Of a DNA stretch of 5,226 bases, positions 3,721-5,226 are shown in pieces (the stretch's first letter is position 1; every line of letters begins with the position of its first letter). The translations under genes were made by a program, and so were the position numbers. The notes beneath the pieces were generated by a model, which did not search any database, was not told where the DNA came from, and worked only from the letters and a program-made list of their open reading frames with translations. Origin of the DNA: Fischerella sp. (GTDB taxonomy: Bacteria > Cyanobacteriota > Cyanobacteriia > Cyanobacteriales > Nostocaceae); contig JANZYY010000401.1 in NCBI GenBank assembly GCA_026419705.1, forward strand, positions 1 through 5,226, read 5' to 3'.

Positions 3721-3743
3721 GAGTTAGCCTGAGAGAGTAACTC
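3721..3743 (+). promoter_or_regulatory. Hairpin in the antiporter leader
   Basis: GAGTTA (3721-3726) and TAACTC (3738-3743) are perfect complements around an 11-nt loop containing GAGAGAG, ending 27 nt before the antiporter ATG. No Shine-Dalgarno is seen nearer the ATG; the purine-rich loop is too far away to act as one in a simple linear sense. A role in translation control is a guess. Confidence 0.3.
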
Positions 3744-3770
3744 ACACAGATTTAGCAACTAACAGAAAAC

Positions 3771-5226
3771 ATGGCAACTGGGCAAAATCTGATTTTGGAT
3801 CTCACCATCGTCTTAGGGGCTGCGGCGCTGGGAGGTTATCTGGCAAATCGACTGCGTCAACCTGTTTTGCTTGGCTATTTAGCAAGTGGATTGGTTGTAG
3901 GACCTTTTGGTTTCAAGCTATTAAGCGAAGTTACCCAAATTAAATCTTTAGCAGAAATTGGTGTTGCCTTTTTGCTGTTTGCCTTGGGTGTGGAATTCTC
4001 TTTGGCAGAATTAAAACGAGTCAAGGATATTGCCCTGCGAGGAAGTCTGCTGCAAATTGGGCTGACCATTGTGCTGGTAGCATTTGTAACCATTATTATG
4101 GGCTGGGCATCAGGGCTTTCTCAGGGAATTTTTCTAGGCGCAGTTCTTTCTCTTTCTTCGACAGCAGTAGTGTTGAAAACACTAATCGAAAAAAGTGAAA
4201 TTAATACACTACATGGTCAAATCATGCTGGCTATTTTAATTGCTCAGGATTTGGCTTTGGGTTTGATGTTGGCTGTTTTGCCTGCTCTGAAGCAACCAGA
4301 AAATATAGCTTGGTCACTTGGTATTGCGATTTTAAAAGTCTTAGTTTTTGTGGCAGTGGCGATCGCCTTAAGTCGATGGATTGTACCCCACCTAATTGCT
4401 AGTTTTGCTGCTACCGAAAGTAATGAATTATTTTTGTTGGCAGTAATTTCTTTATGCTTGGGAGTTGCTTTGGTTACAGCTGGTTTGGGTCTTTCACTGG
4501 CGATGGGAGCATTTGTTGCTGGGTTAATGATTTCTGAGATTGACCATGCCGATCAAGCATTGTCTAAAGTTTTGCCTCTACGTGATACCTTTGCTAGTCT
4601 TTTTTTCGCCTCGATTGGGATGCTTATCGATCCAGGTATTCTCTTAGAAAACTTAGGACTGATTATAGGATTAGTGACACTGGTCATGTTAGGCAAAGCT
4701 GCTATTGTTTTGCCGATTGTTCTCAGCTTTGGCTATTCCCTCAAAACTGCTGCGATCGTTAGTTTTGGTATCAATCAAATTGGTGAATTTTCTTTTGTAT
4801 TAGCGCTGACAGGTCTAAGGTTAGAACTCATCTCTCAACAAACTTATCTGTTGCTTTTAGGAACAACAGCGATTACGCTAGTGTTAACTCCCATGTGGCT
4901 AAACATTGCACCTAGCTTGGGAGATAGCTTCACCCGCATGCCCTTACTGGCGAACTTCTGGCGGCGGTTTTCCACACCAAAAACTCTATCGATACCAGAA
5001 AAAATCAACGGTCATGTGGTGGTAGCTGGTTATGGAAGAGTAGGGCAAGTAATTGTTAAAATTTTACAAAGTCAGGGATATCAAGTCTTAGTAATTGAAA
5101 ATAGTGAAGCAGCGGTGCAGAGATTGCGGTTTCACAAAATTCCCTATATTTTTGGTGATGCTGATTCTGAGTTAGTGCTGGAAAAAGCCCATTTGGAAAC
5201 TGCAAAAGCCCTGGCAATTGCCCTAC
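3771..5226 (+). CDS. CPA2 (Kef-type) cation:proton antiporter with RCK domain, C-terminus cut off
   Basis: The frame is open to the window edge, giving 485 residues. ATG 3771 is the only possible start, since an in-frame TAG lies at 3753-3755; no Shine-Dalgarno is visible. Residues 8-380 form the Na+/H+ exchanger membrane domain of about 12-13 helices. Family hallmarks are RQPVLLGYLASGLVVGPFGF (29-48), LAEIGVAFLLFALGVEFSL (60-78), LGAVLSLSSTAVVLKTL (122-138), and the motif AQDLALG with Q159-D160, where the aspartate is expected to bind the cation or proton. GINQIGEFSFVLA (333-345) is also typical. After a linker, an RCK/TrkA-N Rossmann domain starts at about 412 with HVVVAGYGRVGQVIVK and the acidic strand end VIEN (441-444), then GDADSE (462-467), so nucleotide control is likely. 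By family it exchanges K+ or Na+ for protons in the plasma or thylakoid membrane; the ion cannot be told from sequence. Membrane and RCK domains share one chain, as in KefB/KefC. Confidence 0.93.
   Translation, partial: MATGQNLILDLTIVLGAAALGGYLANRLRQPVLLGYLASGLVVGPFGFKLLSEVTQIKSLAEIGVAFLLFALGVEFSLAELKRVKDIALRGSLLQIGLTIVLVAFVTIIMGWASGLSQGIFLGAVLSLSSTAVVLKTLIEKSEINTLHGQIMLAILIAQDLALGLMLAVLPALKQPENIAWSLGIAILKVLVFVAVAIALSRWIVPHLIASFAATESNELFLLAVISLCLGVALVTAGLGLSLAMGAFVAGLMISEIDHADQALSKVLPLRDTFASLFFASIGMLIDPGILLENLGLIIGLVTLVMLGKAAIVLPIVLSFGYSLKTAAIVSFGINQIGEFSFVLALTGLRLELISQQTYLLLLGTTAITLVLTPMWLNIAPSLGDSFTRMPLLANFWRRFSTPKTLSIPEKINGHVVVAGYGRVGQVIVKILQSQGYQVLVIENSEAAVQRLRFHKIPYIFGDADSELVLEKAHLETAKALAIAL

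Larger units (their letters stand above)
3337..3770. other. Repeat-rich intergenic region before the antiporter gene
   Basis: No credible coding frame lies on either strand; the longest minus-strand ATG frame crossing the decamer array is 20 codons. In order it holds a T-rich direct repeat with a weak terminator-like stem, a long inverted repeat (3377-3441), a decamer array (3501-3541), an EcoRI-type dyad with a TATAAT box (3553-3576) and a 6-bp hairpin (3721-3743). The antiporter leader is therefore probably long, up to about 190 nt if transcription starts near the TATAAT. Confidence 0.65.

Noticed and set aside
3577..3770. c-di-AMP or K+-sensing riboswitch before the antiporter
   Set aside because: I looked for conserved blocks of such riboswitches and saw none; only a simple 6-bp hairpin is present.
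3875..4093. 72-codon minus-strand frame
   Set aside because: It is antisense to the antiporter membrane domain and rich in Ser/Thr/Lys as expected of a reversed transmembrane sequence.

Overview
The window looks like chromosomal DNA of a filamentous (Nostocales-type) cyanobacterium. The signs are four perfect GCGATCGC (HIP1) octamers (1947, 2582, 3172, 4359), a DUF2949-type small protein that I know only from cyanobacteria, heptanucleotide tandem repeats of the kind common in heterocyst-forming genomes, a decamer GCGCAGAG-type repeat, and AT-rich intergenic DNA with low gene density. The genus cannot be fixed from this sequence.

Layout. (1) 1-299, minus strand: the 5' end of a 6-phosphofructokinase gene (pfkA, running off the left edge), preceded by a 64-codon DUF2949 gene, probably co-transcribed. 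(2) 300-1086: a decayed gap of nearly 800 bp with a plus-strand reading-frame remnant (468-593), a very doubtful 31-codon ORF (696-791), and a minus-strand gene remnant (792-1041) whose frame is broken by a visible 10-bp tandem duplication. (3) 1087-1581, minus: a small two-helix membrane protein of unknown function. (4) 1582-1750: a divergent intergenic region with two heptamer repeat arrays. (5) 1751-3031, plus: a complete histidinol dehydrogenase gene (hisD) with all expected zinc and catalytic residues. (6) 3032-3770: intergenic DNA rich in short repeats. It contains a 39-codon single-helix membrane microprotein gene (3217-3336) with a perfect AGGAGG Shine-Dalgarno, a long inverted repeat (3377-3441), a decamer array (3501-3541) and a TATAAT box. 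(7) 3771-5226, plus: a CPA2/Kef-type cation:proton antiporter, complete through its membrane domain and cut within the regulatory RCK/TrkA-N domain.

The genes do not form one pathway. They are housekeeping functions (glycolysis, histidine synthesis, cation homeostasis) set among small cyanobacterial proteins. I see no defence system, CRISPR array, transposase, biosynthetic cluster, tRNA or rRNA. The most notable items are the 39-aa membrane protein, the duplication-frameshifted remnant, and the heptamer array that carries repeated TTGACT hexamers upstream of hisD.
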